A DNA stretch of 64,000 bases from Xenopus tropicalis (Eukaryota; Chordata; Amphibia; Anura; Pipidae). Positions 20,611-34,700 of this stretch are shown here, piece by piece. The position numbers and the translations under genes were made by a program. Numbering within the stretch: the stretch's first letter is position 1; the number at the start of each line of letters is the position of its first letter. The stretch spans positions 99,414,829 to 99,478,828 of the forward strand of contig NC_030677.2 of assembly GCF_000004195.4 (NCBI RefSeq), written 5' to 3'. The notes below the pieces were generated by a model that was not told the DNA's origin, searched no databases, and saw nothing but the letters and a program-made list of their open reading frames with translations.

Positions 20611-23600
20611 CTAGTTTACTTCATTCACTTCCTCATTCACTACTTTTCCTGCAGCTTCCTCTGTTACTGTCAAGATTGGGCTGGGAACATAGTTAAAAGG
20701 TGTTACGCGTGCAGCACGGCTGGGAGAGCTATGCCTACTGGTGGGTAGGTTCACAACAGCAAGAGCACTTTTTCCCAGCTCTGGAAGAAGAGATGAGGCT
20801 AAACCAGGCCTGTTTCTACTCCCCATGGAGCTGCTTTCAAGAGTGGGTGAAGTGCTGGAGTTAGTCTTTGTAACAGCAATGTCTTCAGTCTGTACTACAG
20901 CATCACTTGTTTTTCGTCGTGGCTCAGATACATCATCAGTAAGTGGTAGAGCACATGCTGGAAGAGTACTCCTAAGAATGTGGGGGATATCTTCATCTCT
21001 AATCCTTCTCCAGGTTGCTCTGTCCTGGCTTAATGCAGTATGAGGTCTTGAAACTCTTGCCTCTTCAGCTCTGGAAGCATTCTGGTCTTTCCTACACTCA
21101 CCACGTGGCCCTGGGAGGTTTATGTGAGGAGAAGAAGAATATCTCTTAAATGGTTCTGGAGCGGGTGGAAGATTTCTTACTGGAAGGCGGGAGGGACTTT
21201 CAGAACTTGTTCTTCTTGGAGGGCAGTTAGGTGAAGCAGTCACTTTTGGCTTAGGTTGTTTGTGGACTTTAAGCTCCTCACACCGGGAAGAACAGAGAAA
21301 AACAGCAGGTAGAGCTGAATTTTTTGGGGGAGGAATACGGTGTTGTCGTGACACAGACAGGTCAGAATGTTGACGTCTCATACTTCCTGAAGATTCTTTG
21401 ATGAAAGTTAGCTGACGTAACATACCAGATTTTTCAGATTCACTGTTCTTAACCTGGTTAAGCCTGCTTCCTTGAGGCCTCCTGCTGGGACTCTGCAGAG
21501 GGCTGACAGGTTCTATAGCAAGTGGTGAAGGGCCAGGGGGGCAACGAGGAGTAGGCTTTTTCATAAATGGAATTCTTACAGGGGACTTCTGAGTCTTATT
21601 ACCAGGAAGCACCTGGGTATTTTTGGACCTCTTGGATATTGGTGAAGGTACTGGTGCTTGTGCTTTACGTGATGGAGTTGAATTTCGAGATGAGCTAGAG
21701 GAGGATGCATTGCTGATACGAGCTGGTGGTGTAGCACTTCTTTTGGGCAAGGTCATTTCCACTCCCAGGTCTGAAGATTTCCCTAAGCGATGAAGGCTTC
21801 GAGATCGCACAGCGGTTGCTACTTTTGTTGGATCTTTAATGTGAGGAGCTTGATTCTGAAGTAGTTTAGTTGATGATTCTTTCTCCTTGGCTGGTACATA
21901 GATAACTGTACGGCCACGGAGGACCATAGGGATGTTAGATGCTTGCTTTTGGTTAGAATTAACTTTTCTTTCTCTGACATTTTTTGTTTCTTCATTAGAG
22001 TTTATTGTGTTAGCTTTGTTGGAATTCTGGACCCTGGGACGCAAGGCCCATTCTCTGCTTTGTTTATGTTTGCCTTGTAAAGGCTGGTGTCCCGACACTG
22101 ATGGGCTAGACATAAGAGAATCAGATGAAGGGCCTCTTGACATGGATGAAGTGCTCCTGGAGATAGAGGAGGCAGCTTGGTGTATCCAGCTGACAATGGA
22201 ATTAGCACCTTCTTTGATAGCTTCCCAGTCTATGCTATCTAGATCTGACATCTCACCTCCATCTGGTGACCTGTCTCCAACAGGATTTTGTTCACTTTTA
22301 CTTTGAGTGAGTTTAAGTGTGTGCTTCCTTTTGCGGGCTGAGGTTCTTTTCCTCCTAGGTAGCACTGAAGAAGTGCATCTTTCCTCATCTGAAGTTCGAC
22401 TGACAGAAGAATCTCTGCTTCCAGCATGAATATTTAGACTCCTGCACTGAAGCCTAGCTGAATGCCTTCTGGATTTATCTACCTTTTCTAGTGCACATAT
22501 AGGTTCAATGTCACTGAGTGAACTCATCGATGAACTGAGAGAGTAGCAAGGGATGGGTTCATCCTCTATTAAATTTGAGAATGTAGAAGCATAATTGCTT
22601 GATTTGCTGGCTGGAAGTCCATTTGTTCCTCTCTTTGATACCCCAGTATAGAGACTTTTTCTTGGAGATTTTGTTGGCTCCTGTTTTATTTTAGGAGAAT
22701 TTTTGTTTGAATACAGTGTGTCTCTGTCCTCCTCATAAAAGCAATAAACTGCCTCTTCGGTTGGTGTGGTGTGACAGAATGACTGAAAAGCTAGGTTTCC
22801 ATGAACATATTCACCTTGATTCAAATCCAGTTTTGATGGGTGACCAGGAGAGACAAAAGTCCTAGCATCATATTTTACTGTACCGTGTTCAGGGCCTCCA
22901 ATTGTAGTTGTCTGATGTGCTTTTAATGGATAAGCTGGGCTAGTGGGTCTGTTTCCTTTGTTACTATATTTAGTTGGATTTGCACAGTAAAAATTTTTCC
23001 TCATCTCCTCATTGTCTGCTATATTTTCCATTGTGTATATTGATCTTCTCTTTTTTTCCAAATTACTATCTAACATTGTCCCAAATTCTCTTTTTTCTTT
23101 CTGGCTTTTCAACCTATCTTTTAGATCTTGATCGTCTTTAAGAGGGTACTGTAATGTTTCATCACTGAGGGAAGCGGCACTGGAGAAGTTAACTGGTGTC
23201 CCCTCCGCTGAATCAGTGTAAGAAGAGTCATCCTTAAGCAAGTCTTGCTTTGAATGGAAGACCTTTGGCCCTGCTAGCTGTGTATGTGCTGGAACCAACA
23301 TATATACTGGGAGATGAACAGGTTTTTTACTTGAGGAATTAAGGATATGTGTTGAGAGGACAGATGTCTTAACATTACGTAACCGAGAGGGCATGGCTGA
23401 ATTTATGCACTCTTTTAAAATATCAATATCATCATCGGAAACAAGTTCTAGTTCAGATTTCGTCATCATTCCCAGGATCCGTTCCTCTCTATTTTCTCCT
23501 CTTTTCTCATGTGCGACAAAGTTTAAACAATTCTTGTCAGAAAAAGGTGGGATGAGTTTTAGCTCCACATCTTTCTCAATGTAATGTTCATGCAAAGGCA

Positions 23601-25768
23601 ACGCACTCAGACTTGAGGCACATGAGAAATTTTCTGTTGGTTTTTCCACTGTGAAATAAATCATGGAGTCAATATCTCTTGGAATCTGAAACCTCTCTTT
23701 AAAGTCTGTTATCTCCATGAACTTTTTTACATTATTCTCCCACTGGATATTGAACTGGCTAGTCTCTCTTTCTAGGTGCCCACTAGTTTCAAAGCTTGGA
23801 GTTTTGCTTCTGCTAGGTGGCATGGTCTGCCCTGGGCTATCTGGCAATTCACTGGGGCTTATTGTTCCACTAATCATCTCACTACATGGATCACTCTGAA
23901 TAGAGCTGGCAATGGAAGGACTCTCAAAGCTACCCAGGGAACTGACTGAGCTGCAACGACTCATTACCAAAGGTGTTTCCTGTATATAATTCTCTGAAGA
24001 GCTGGATGGAGTCATGTCATCATTCCTTGATGGTGAAACTTCCCTGAAAAAGTGTTTTTCAGGTTTTGGCATAGGAATAACCATGGGTTGGGAAGTAACT
24101 GAAGAAACTATACCTTGTTTTACTGCTGCATCTTCTGTTTCATTGCTTTTGTACTTTATGTTGCCTTCCTCCATCTCTAGTATCTCTAGGGATGAGTCAC
24201 TGTCTATGTCATTATCACTTCGGCTTTGCCCATCCAGTATGTTATCTCCTGATGATAGAGAAGAAAGGGAGCTGCACCGAGAGAAACATATTGGGGTTCC
24301 CTCTACTGCATATTTTTGGAGTGATTCCTGTTCTGTTGAGGAGTGGTTAGAAGCCTTTTCAAATGTTTTTATATAAGAGTCAGGTATTTGTGATGTGAGT
24401 AACCATGATTTTTTTTGCTGTAAAACACTTCCAGGAAATCCTGACACATTACTGGATACACTGTCAAGGCCGGTAATGTGCTTATATGATGGAGATAGCT
24501 TTATGGTATGCACCAAAGGATCGGCTGGTAAAGTGTTACTTGTACTTTTTACAAAATGATCTTCGGTACCTTCTTTGTTCTTTAGACTTGTAAGCGATAC
24601 ACTTTTACTTGTTGAGTCATAAAGCTGCCTTTGATCTTCTGTGGATGGCACTTTTTTTATAGCTGAATCATTTCTTTCAGGTTTGGGGACCAAAACACTC
24701 TTTAGATCCAGACGACTTGGGCGTTTCTGATACCTTTGTAACTCATCCTTGTAATCAATAAGGGAAGATCTGCTGCAGGGTTTCATATGTTCCTTTGGAC
24801 AGTATCCATCACTTGTGCTGCCACTGTTTAAACTGTCATTAGAAAGACTTGTGTAAGCAGTTTTTAAGCGTAATAGAGCTTGTGCTCTGCTTATATTATC
24901 TCGCCTTAATAGACCACTTTTATCTGATAATCTACAAGGAGAACAGGAATGAGCTCTGGCTTCATGTAGCTCATCTGAACCACAGGGCCAGTCAATGCAA
25001 TGATCCTCTGAGCTTAAGCTAAAACTGTCATCAGAAGATGTATGCATTGTAGAAACATCTTCCACAAGTCTGTCTATCTTAGATATTGCAGAAGGTATTT
25101 TAGTTGGCAATTTATCAGCTGATGAGATATATTCATGTGGTTTCCTGATTTCATTTTTACAGCTGTCAACCTTCTCTAGCTCTCCTGCTCTTTTTAGGGA
25201 CCCTGTTCGTGGAATGTTCTGACCTTGGGTATAGGATGAATTAAGATACATGGAGAGTACAGAGGAATTGCCAGTTTCTGCACTGATGGATGTATTTGGG
25301 ATATCATCATCATCAAAGCAACCAGAATCTGATGCATAATCCTTAACCAGGCTTTCAATGTGCCTCAGTGGACCCTTCACTGGCTGTGATTTAAGGCCTT
25401 GTTTGTCAATGGTTTCCGCCAAGTGCTTTGCGTCCAGCTCAGCTTCCAGTGCCTTCTGCTTCCTCATATATAGTGAAGGCATACAGGAACCAGGAGAGAT
25501 TACAGAAGCATCTTTGTACTTTACAGGGCGGTGTGCAAGCAAGTTTCTTAGGGCAGCTGCACTGCCCATTGCAATCATCTTGTGCTTGGAGTGAATAAGG
25601 TTTCGTAACATACTAATAGCTCCTAGATCCCACAAAAGCTCCTGGTCCTGAGCGCACCGTGCAGATAAGTTCCATAGTGTCCCACAGGCGTTGCTAACTA
25701 TGGTCAAGCTGTGGGACCTGAGATGCTGCAGAAGAGTCTGGAGACAGTTGTGATCACGCAGGATCTGC
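20611..25768 (-). other. apc2: Giant terminal coding exon of apc2
   Basis: One 5158-bp exon codes for residues 599-2317, from the last armadillo repeats to the stop. The acceptor is 'tttgtcttgcag|GCAGATCC'. A single very large last exon is characteristic of the APC family. 'DLDSIDWEAIKEGANSIVSW' and 'KSPVRIPFMKK' are further conserved APC2 blocks in its second half. Confidence 0.96.
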
Positions 25769-28700
25769 CTGCAAGACAAAAAAGGGGTCAAAATATATAT
25801 TATGACCAATCAAATCACCTTATTTAAAATAAACCTCAAGCTAGTATAAATGTCAGATGCTGTTTAAGACACAAACATATTTAAAATACATACTTTTTTT
25901 TTTTTATTAAAAGACATATCAACCCCAAAAATACTTTTTTGCCTAATAAAAGAAAACAGGGGCATTTTTTTTTTTTTAAAAAAAAATGTGTTTTCCCCAT
26001 TAGCACATATCTCCAATGGGGAAAACAATTTTAGGGCAACAGGTGCCCTTTAACACTTTAGGTGCACTAACATAATTTTGCAGTCCAATACAAAAATGAT
26101 GCATCATTCCCAATTCTCTGCCCCAGTGGTGCTTACAGTTACAGGTCCCCATCATATTCACACACTATAAATCAATATTTTATAAGGAGTCAATTAAAAT
26201 GGACACAGTGGAGAGTGTAAATTGACAAAATTCATTTAGGTACAAATATGTACCTAAATAACATTTAGGTACAAGTCCAAATATGCTCCTGCACTTGCAC
26301 ATGGTGGACATTGTATAAATTTTGCCTCGTCTGATGTGCCTATTGATACTGGGAAAACTTGGAGCTACCTGCCACCTTGGGCCTGGTGGTAGCCCAGGGA
26401 TTCCGACAAAGGGTTGTATCAATAGGTGCTGCAGACTTTTGCTTAATGAATCGGATGCCAAGGCTGTTTGAAACACAATGCCCACCCAGAAAATATTTGA
26501 TGCAATTTGCACCTCTTTTGATACACCAGACATAACTGTGGTAGAGGCGATTAGAGTACAGCCACAATTACCTTGGGATTATGGGGGACAAGTGCTGCAT
26601 TATGGGTAAAAAACATGGTGTCTGAAATTGCACTTTGCACACGCTACTTGTATCCATAAATAACTCTTATGTTGGGCAGCTGGACACCAACCTTAACATA
26701 AAAATGTATCTCCTAACCTGTAATCATCACGTGTAGCTATCAAACTGGATACATTGCGCAGGATACCTCCACCACTCTCTATGATTGACAATGAATTGCT
26801 CTGGCATTTGTAGGTCAATGTGCTCACTAAGAAGCCCAGCGATCCCTCCACGGAGCAGACTGAGGCCTTGTTCTCAGTACTGTGTGCTGACAGATTCCAC
26901 AGTGCACTCAGTACGCTCTTTAGTGTTGACTCCTTTTGAAAGAAACAATAAAGCAATACATTCATTAAACAGGTAATGTTCTAAAAGACAAAATAAGGTC
27001 CGTGTTTCTTCTCACCTCCTCATTAAAAGAAAACTGTTAAACTATTAAAAAGGCAAGAGTTAGTCAGTATCCCTTTAACTTCTGAAGTGATGGTTTGAAT
27101 GTGTGGTTTGAGACTTTCTTCCTCCATTAAAGTATCGCTTATGCATAAATCTGAACTTTGTTGTTCCTTTTGTGCTGCACTCACCTATTACAGGTATGGG
27201 ATCAGTTAGCTGGAAACGTGTCATTCACATTTTTCAGTAATAATTAAAAATTACCTTGTATATGATCCCATACCTGTACATTTCAAACACGATAAAAAAA
27301 ATGTAATGCCTCAAAGATGCTTGTTCTTACCTTGTTGGCCCGCAAAGCACATTGCATCAAGCTGATCACACTGCCCACTTCACGCAGAATCTTCTTACTA
27401 TTAATATCTGCCCTCCATGACAGATTTCTTAAGATACTGGATGCCACCTAGTAAATATGTGATACTAACATGAGTAAAATATTTTAAACTTCCCAAAAAT
27501 CTCTGCTTTTTATTTTCCTGTTCTTAAGAAAGCAAAATGTTCTATTGACGCATACATCTCACCTGCTGCAATTCTTCATTTTCGGATGCCAGATGAGCCA
27601 CAATTGCCTGCATGCAGCCACGCCGGGAGCAGAGTGTTGCCTGTTAGAGATGGCAAGGCAGTTGTTGAGATGGCAAGTGCATTTTTTGTGTATATGTCTT
27701 TGTATATGTTTTTATGTATAAATTATCCTCTTACCTTGTTCACTACATCACCGAAAGTCAGATTAGTTAGAGCCATTCCTGCATAGCGCCTTAAGGCCAA
27801 GCTGAGGGGATCACTTGTCATTCTGTTCATCAGATAGTCCACCTCAAGGAGCTCAGCAATGGCCTGTAAGCCACCTATAAAAAAAACAAAACTTGCAGTT
27901 ACATTATTAAAAAAAAGTCTAAAAACCTTAAGGGGGGGGGGGGTGGTTGTGTGTACAGGACTTCCCCCTCCTGTGACCCTAGTCACTAACTCTTTGGGTA
28001 GTGGTAAGCCCTTTCTTTTACACAAAGCTACTAGCCCATTGGTCTACATTGAGCTGCAGCAGGACCATCTTGCCTTTACTCCCAGTGTTCCCAGCACGTG
28101 CACAGGACATCTGAACTGGTTTGATCTGACTGTCTGAGTGCACATATGCATTCTTTGTTTTATAGCACTGCTATTATGCTCCAAGTCAATGGCAGCACCA
28201 AATACACTAGTATTGTTGGAAAGATCGTACTGATGTACTGTATAGCAACAGGATGGTAAGTTTTTCAAATGACAGATTTATCATGTCCACAATGACCAGG
28301 TTAGTAACTAGGGTGCACATCATCACCACCAAGGTTTTAGAGTTGACTTCTCCTTTAAAATAATGCTAAAATAATATTAGTAATAATTCTAAAATATAGC
28401 TACCACCATTTCTAGTTTTATTTAATTACATACACAGGATATTGTAAGGCTGTGTTATACTATGCCACAGTGACTTTTGGGGTTTTTTATATCTGTGTAT
28501 TTTTACAAGGCAGTTGATAGTAGGCATGGCAGAAATAATGGACCTCATACACTAGCTTAGATAAGGAAAATCACTAATGCAATATCCCTTAGGAATCACC
28601 AGCCTAGGTAACTGTACTTTGCTAATTTAGATCTATGTTCCAATCTGAAACAAAAACATTGTCTACCATATTCTTATAAAATCTTAATAGGTAGACACTG

Positions 28701-31700
28701 GAGAACCAACAAACTGACTCTCAGTCATTGACCTCCAAAACATGCACTAATACATGTTTGGTGATTTACTGTACATCATACCAAGCTCATTCATTGCTCT
28801 GCGATATTCCTCGTCGAATGACAGCTTCATGATTGCGCAGCTTGCTTGGCAGATCTGTGGCTCCACAGGGACTGGATATAAAATAACAAACAGATCTTGT
28901 GAGATAGTGGCAACATGGGTTGGTATAAAGAAATGTTGCACTGTTCTTTGCACTGCTCATGGTATATGCCTAATATAATCTCTGTATAATATAGCTGGTA
29001 TGCACATAAATTCTTCTTATAAGTTAGATTAAACTTAACATCTCTAGATTCTGTTTTGTACCTGGGTTGCATTCATGCATGTTCCCTACTCGTTCATGCT
29101 CTAGCATCCAGTCACAGCAGGTTTCTGTATAAGATCGAATCTGTTCCAAAATGTGAAGAACTCTCATCTCCTTCTTAGCCTGCCCTTCATCTGGCTGAGA
29201 AAAAATAACATTGTGCAGGGCAGCATTTGCACGCATCCTGGCATCCTTAAATGCAGAAGATTCTGGTGCCTTTGTATCTCGCTCTGCCTCATGCAAGATT
29301 TGAATCAGCAGTGGGAGGCAGCCAGATCTGCGCATGGCCTGGCAGCTGTCTTGTGAGCTGGACATTGCTAAAAGGGTACGTGACATATCATCCTTATCTC
29401 GGTTGGCCAGCATAGACAGAAGCCAAAACACAACCTCCACCTGTGGGGGAACAAGATGCATTGTATTATTATTATATGTATTGTTCCATGTAAATGCATT
29501 TAGTTGCATTCTACTTGTCTACCTTGCGTTATTTCTTCATGTTACATTAGCGTTTTCTCACCTCATTCTTTCATCTCACCCCCATTCCTATATTGTACAC
29601 TACAGTGAAAATAAAATCCTTCTTTGCACCAAATTACCTTGCTTTCTTGCTGCCCTGAGCTGTCATCTGGGGGAGCAACAGCCTCTGTATTAATCTTTTC
29701 TGCTAAGTCCATGCTCTTTTCCTGTGGGAAAAACCAATAGTTATAAACAGAGTAACACCTTTGAAAACTGCATATATTTTTACTGTATTTTATTCTCATT
29801 GACCCTTTAAGTACCAGCAAGTAAACTAAAATTAATTTATGGAATGCCAATTCATTTTCCAAGATTCAAGCAATTTGACTGCTGTAAACTGACAGAGGCT
29901 TCTAATGCTTGTGTTGCAATGGACTACATGCATTAAGCTCATTAAAGTTTACATAAGTGTTCTCTGGGGCTGATCTAAGCGAAATCAGAGATTGTCACAA
30001 AAGCAACTGCAATTTGTTTAGAGCTCCAACAGCATTATACTTACTTTACTTTATTGCAGATATTTATAGTAAAAGGTCCTACATATATTATTTGCAGTCA
30101 GTTCTTTCTTACTGGAAAATATAATGAACAGGCCATGGTGCAGCTGTAATGGCACAAATAAGTCACTGTGTAGTTAGTTCCTTATAAATGAACTTCACTG
30201 TGTTTAGTGTCCATAACAGGGTTTAAAACAAGCACAACATTTTTCTTGGTGTAGCAACCCATAGTAAACAATCAAATGTTTGCTTCCAAACAGCAGATCA
30301 GTAAATTAAATCTGTAACAAGAACCCAAACAAACATTGAATCTTTATTTTCATGGAGTTTCATGAAATATGGAAAAAGTTCACTCACTAGACAATTTCAC
30401 AGTGCAACAATGCAACAGTGCAAGGTTTTTAAAAAGAAGATCCACGTGGATCTTCTTTTTAAAAACCCGACAACCATATGGCCTAAACTTTGATTATGAT
30501 GTTACTTGCTACGTTTAAACAGATCTAGCCTTTGTATCTACACTGTTATCCTAATTTAATGTATATAGTGCTTAAATGTATCCTTATGTGAAATTAGTGA
30601 CTTTTTATTCACCATCCCTAGCCACAAGACCCTTTGGTCTGATTGGTTAATTGTAAAACCTTTTCTATTGGTCAATTTGCCTTTAAATAGTGTGTATTGT
30701 GCATAATGTATTCAGCCTGTGATTAAGTACCTCATGGTACGAAACGCGTAAGGCTTCTTGTTTTTACATATGGATCTAATAAAATGTATACTTTTTTAAT
30801 GTAAACTTCTTTTTTGGTTGCTTTTCTCTACGCTTTGAAAAAATCTGGAGTGCCTGCCTGTTTCTATTTTTGATATTCCAGCTTAATTCCAGCCTGGGCA
30901 CTATCTGCAAGGAGACTGTATGATCTTCCTATGCTTGTACATGTACTCCAGTTTCCCCCAAATCCATATTGTCAGGTTAATTAATAATACTAACCTCATT
31001 TCGTACGATATTCGGTGCGTGTATGGCAACTTGGCGAGGCAACCGATATCGCAGGAGGCTGCTGATATCGCTGATCGGACGGGTTAAAAGATTTTGATCG
31101 GGCGCCATTGAAGGCGCCTGAGCAAAATCTGCCTTCAGGGTTGAATCGACAGAAGAAGGTATAAATCCTATTGTTTCTACCTCCATATTTGACAATTCAG
31201 CCCTGAATGTCAGTGGAGGGTTGGAACGATCTTTCGTGCGACCATCGAAAATCGCCACGTGTGTGGCCAGGTTTAGACTAAAAGCTCCACTGGGGCAGGG
31301 ATTGATGAAAATGATGTATAATCTCTATTAATAAAAGATAATAAAAGAAGAGTTGAATTTTCAACTTAGGCAAAAGTGTTACCTCAATAACCTGATGCTC
31401 TTTCACTTCTTTACTTTGCATTTCTTCCAACTGTTGCTCTATTTGCTCTAGGTGAGATGCCCGAATCTGAGGATGGAGCGTTATTTTAGAATTAGTCACC
31501 AGTTCTTCATACTATAATTTAACACCTTGGATGTATACTACTAGCTGCAAGAATAATAGCTGCCCTGGCCTTTCACTAGTGCATTCACAGAACTGCTATA
31601 TATAATTTATGCTTTCTCAGCTGATTAAAAAAATATAAGCTCCAGAATTACTCCTTAACAAGTTTACAGACACAGGAAAACACAGATCACTGAATTGTTA

Positions 31701-34700
31701 TCTTGGACAGCAAATATGTTTTCACCAAAAATCTCAACTGACCTTCAAGCTAAATTTCCAGGAAGCACAAACAGATATTCTCAGTACTTCTCTCTCTAAT
31801 TAACCTTAAGCAATTCGGTCATAATTACTTTACTGTATCTTAGACAGCAAATGAGTATTCACCCCCTAATCTGACTTGACCTTCAAGCTAAATTTCCGGG
31901 AATATCAGGAGCTAATTAACTTAAAGGCTGCCCTCCACGGTCAAGACTGTAAGACACCAAGGGGTTTGGGGCTGTCCTACAGTTTGAGAGCAACTGGTCT
32001 GCAGGCATTAACTATTGTTTTATTGTTATTGGTTATTTTGCATTTAGGTATTTGCTGGGTATTTTTGTGTATTCATATAAACTGGTGTAGCCAGGGTTGC
32101 TATGTGATAAAATATTCTTATTCAAAACCCTGATAAAATACTGATCTCCAGGATTATGAACAAATTATCTTAAATTAATTATTAGAATTCTTTGTTTACT
32201 GAGTAAAAAGAAATTTTGAATGAAGCATCCTTCAGACACAGGGATGCTTAGTATACAGTGTCAGACTGGCCCATCAGGATACCAGGAAAACTCCCGGTGG
32301 GCCCAGGTGTAAATTGGCCCTCCTGCTTCTGACCATTTGGCCTGGAGAAATATATGCTAGCATTTAAATAAAAGAGACTATGAGAATAAAGGAGACTAGG
32401 AGAAAAATAGTTTGGAAAGCGGGCCTAGGGTCTAAGGTTTTCTGGTGGGCCCCTGGGTTCAACACTGTTAGCATAAAAAGTCATGTAATGCTTTTCTAAA
32501 TCCTTTACAGGTCAGGATGATGGCATCCGTTCGTAAAAATCATCATTAAACCATTGTCCATTTTCTGGCTTTGTTTCACATAACACCAGTGTCAGGGTGG
32601 CAATAAAATCGGCAACAATTTTTTCTATATTTGGTGACAATTCTGGAGATAATCGTTAGTTAACCTCGCAAAACAATTTACAGAGCATGAATATGATAAT
32701 AGGCAATGAAATATATGTTCTCTAGAAAGTCCGCAATGACAGAAGTGCTTGCACTTTAGCAGACCTGCTCTTGTGTTTTTATTTGAATTTTTTCTGGTGC
32801 AGGTCTTTATCTCTATTGCACCTTGATAATACCAGTGACTTGCTAAAGTTTTGTTGACCTGACCTGTGCTCTCTGCACCATCTCATCTGCTGTCCCAAAT
32901 CTCTCTTCCAAAACACAGTGCAGATGATCAGATTCAAACTCAAGCTGCTGCCGGATAAGGTCAATCTGTAAAGAGAACTAAATAGTAGAGAAGAAAAGGA
33001 GAGGAATAGAAAAGGAAAAGAAAGTGTAAACGAATGAATTATTAATAGTGCCATTATTAGCTAACAATGAGATTTTAATCATTTAATCCCATGCTTAAAG
33101 TTTGAATTGTTTATTTTACTTTGGACTTTCCTATGGTTTGATTAATTTAAGCATCTTTTATTTGATGTATATACAACCCCAAATCACCCCCACCTAGAAC
33201 CACATCTGGGGTTCAAAAGAATTAGGACATTCAGCTCATCTGGGGTTTACTGAACAGTGCTAAATATTTTAAAGAACATCTGTAATGACAGGGTCTAATT
33301 TCATGGCTTCCCCAAGAGGATAGAGATCCCTGTCCAGTAAAGCTTGCAATCTGTGATTGTAAAACTCCATTTTAAAATGCTTTGCAGAAAGGATGTATGT
33401 TTCTTAGTTTTTTTTGTTTACATATGACTGCACTTTAAATCTCTCACAATAAACAGTCCAGCAGCCTACGAGTCTCACCGTCTCCGCATGAGGCAATTCC
33501 TCTAGCCGCTTGGACAAACTTTGAATTTGGGAGTAGTACCACAGTTTTTCCTTTTCCTCCTTATCAATTTCCCCTAAAAGCAGGGACCTAATAACAAAAA
33601 AAAAACTGACTGTTAGAGAGATATTGGCTTTCTATATGAAGTAGTTATAGAAGTTGTTTATGAGAACCAAATACAGCATTAAAAATAAGTCTTCTTAATT
33701 ATACTGTATAGACTTTGTGGAGCAGTAAAGAGGACAGTCATTATATTTGTCAGATTAATAAATAGCTAGAAAAAGTGACCCATTTGTTGCACATGTAAAT
33801 GTTATAGTGATGTTGGAAAGGGCAGTGGTGAAACTTTATACATTTCTTACATAATAATAATCTGGTCCTAAAATGGATGCTATATTGGGCTTGTGTTTAT
33901 CTATCTAATGAATTGCTAAATGTGAAAGTTGGCCAATTTATTCATTCCCACTGATAAGCTTATTATGTATCCATGTGTGGTGGCAAAACTAAAAATCAAA
34001 GCGGTTTGGCCCTTTACCTCTTAGTCTATTTTGGCCCTTTACCCCTTGGTACATCGGGATATTTGTCACCCAGGGGAATACTGTACAATGTACTACCTGT
34101 GGGCAACAAATTTCCTGAAAATAACTTTGTATTGTAGTCAGTGGGAATCACCATTGTTAAAACTGATTACCTTTGTAATTGTGTAAAGATGCCTCTTCAG
34201 GCAATTTCACACGATAAGTAATTGGTAATTATGATTGATTTATTTCTATTTATTTACATTTGACTGATTCTCACCTTTCTTTCTCCAGCTCCTGCATTAG
34301 AAGTTCACTTGTTCGGCTTTCATCCCTTGCTCTTTTTTGAGGGATCTCCAGTTGCATGGGGGTGGCAGAGATATCTGGGCCAATGGCAGGAGAGGTATAT
34401 AGATTATAAAGTCCAGGGATATCACCCTGCAAACCTGAAAGAAATCAGCCTGTGTTTATAGAATTATATAAAAAAGTTGATGAATTCAAAATGAGGGGTC
34501 ATTTACTTAGCCCCTGGGCACAAGTACAATGGACACAAAAGTGCAGTAAGCAGTAACGACAGTGATAAGCGGTAGGGACAGGTCCCCCATGAAGGCTGCA
34601 CATTCTGACACTCCCTAACTAGCGCATGTAAATGACACGCAAGTTAGGGGCAGGTAAGGAGACAGCTTTGCAAACTAGACCTATGGTCTAACAGCAAATT

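Larger units (their letters stand above)
29722..31382 (-). other. apc2 intron with a perfect short palindrome and repeats
   Basis: Contains the 44-bp palindrome at 30424-30467, a 'gaaacgcgt' repeat around 30740 and a MITE at 30994-31276, described separately. The rest is AT-rich without coding signal. Confidence 0.5.

Noticed and set aside
23393..25594. Several + strand frames of 60-124 codons opposite apc2
   Set aside because: Shadows of the giant apc2 exon on the other strand.
26693..26965. 90-codon - frame with 'LSALWNLSAHSTENKA' as a separate gene
   Set aside because: It is apc2 exon 26718-26932 (armadillo repeat) read past its splice sites.
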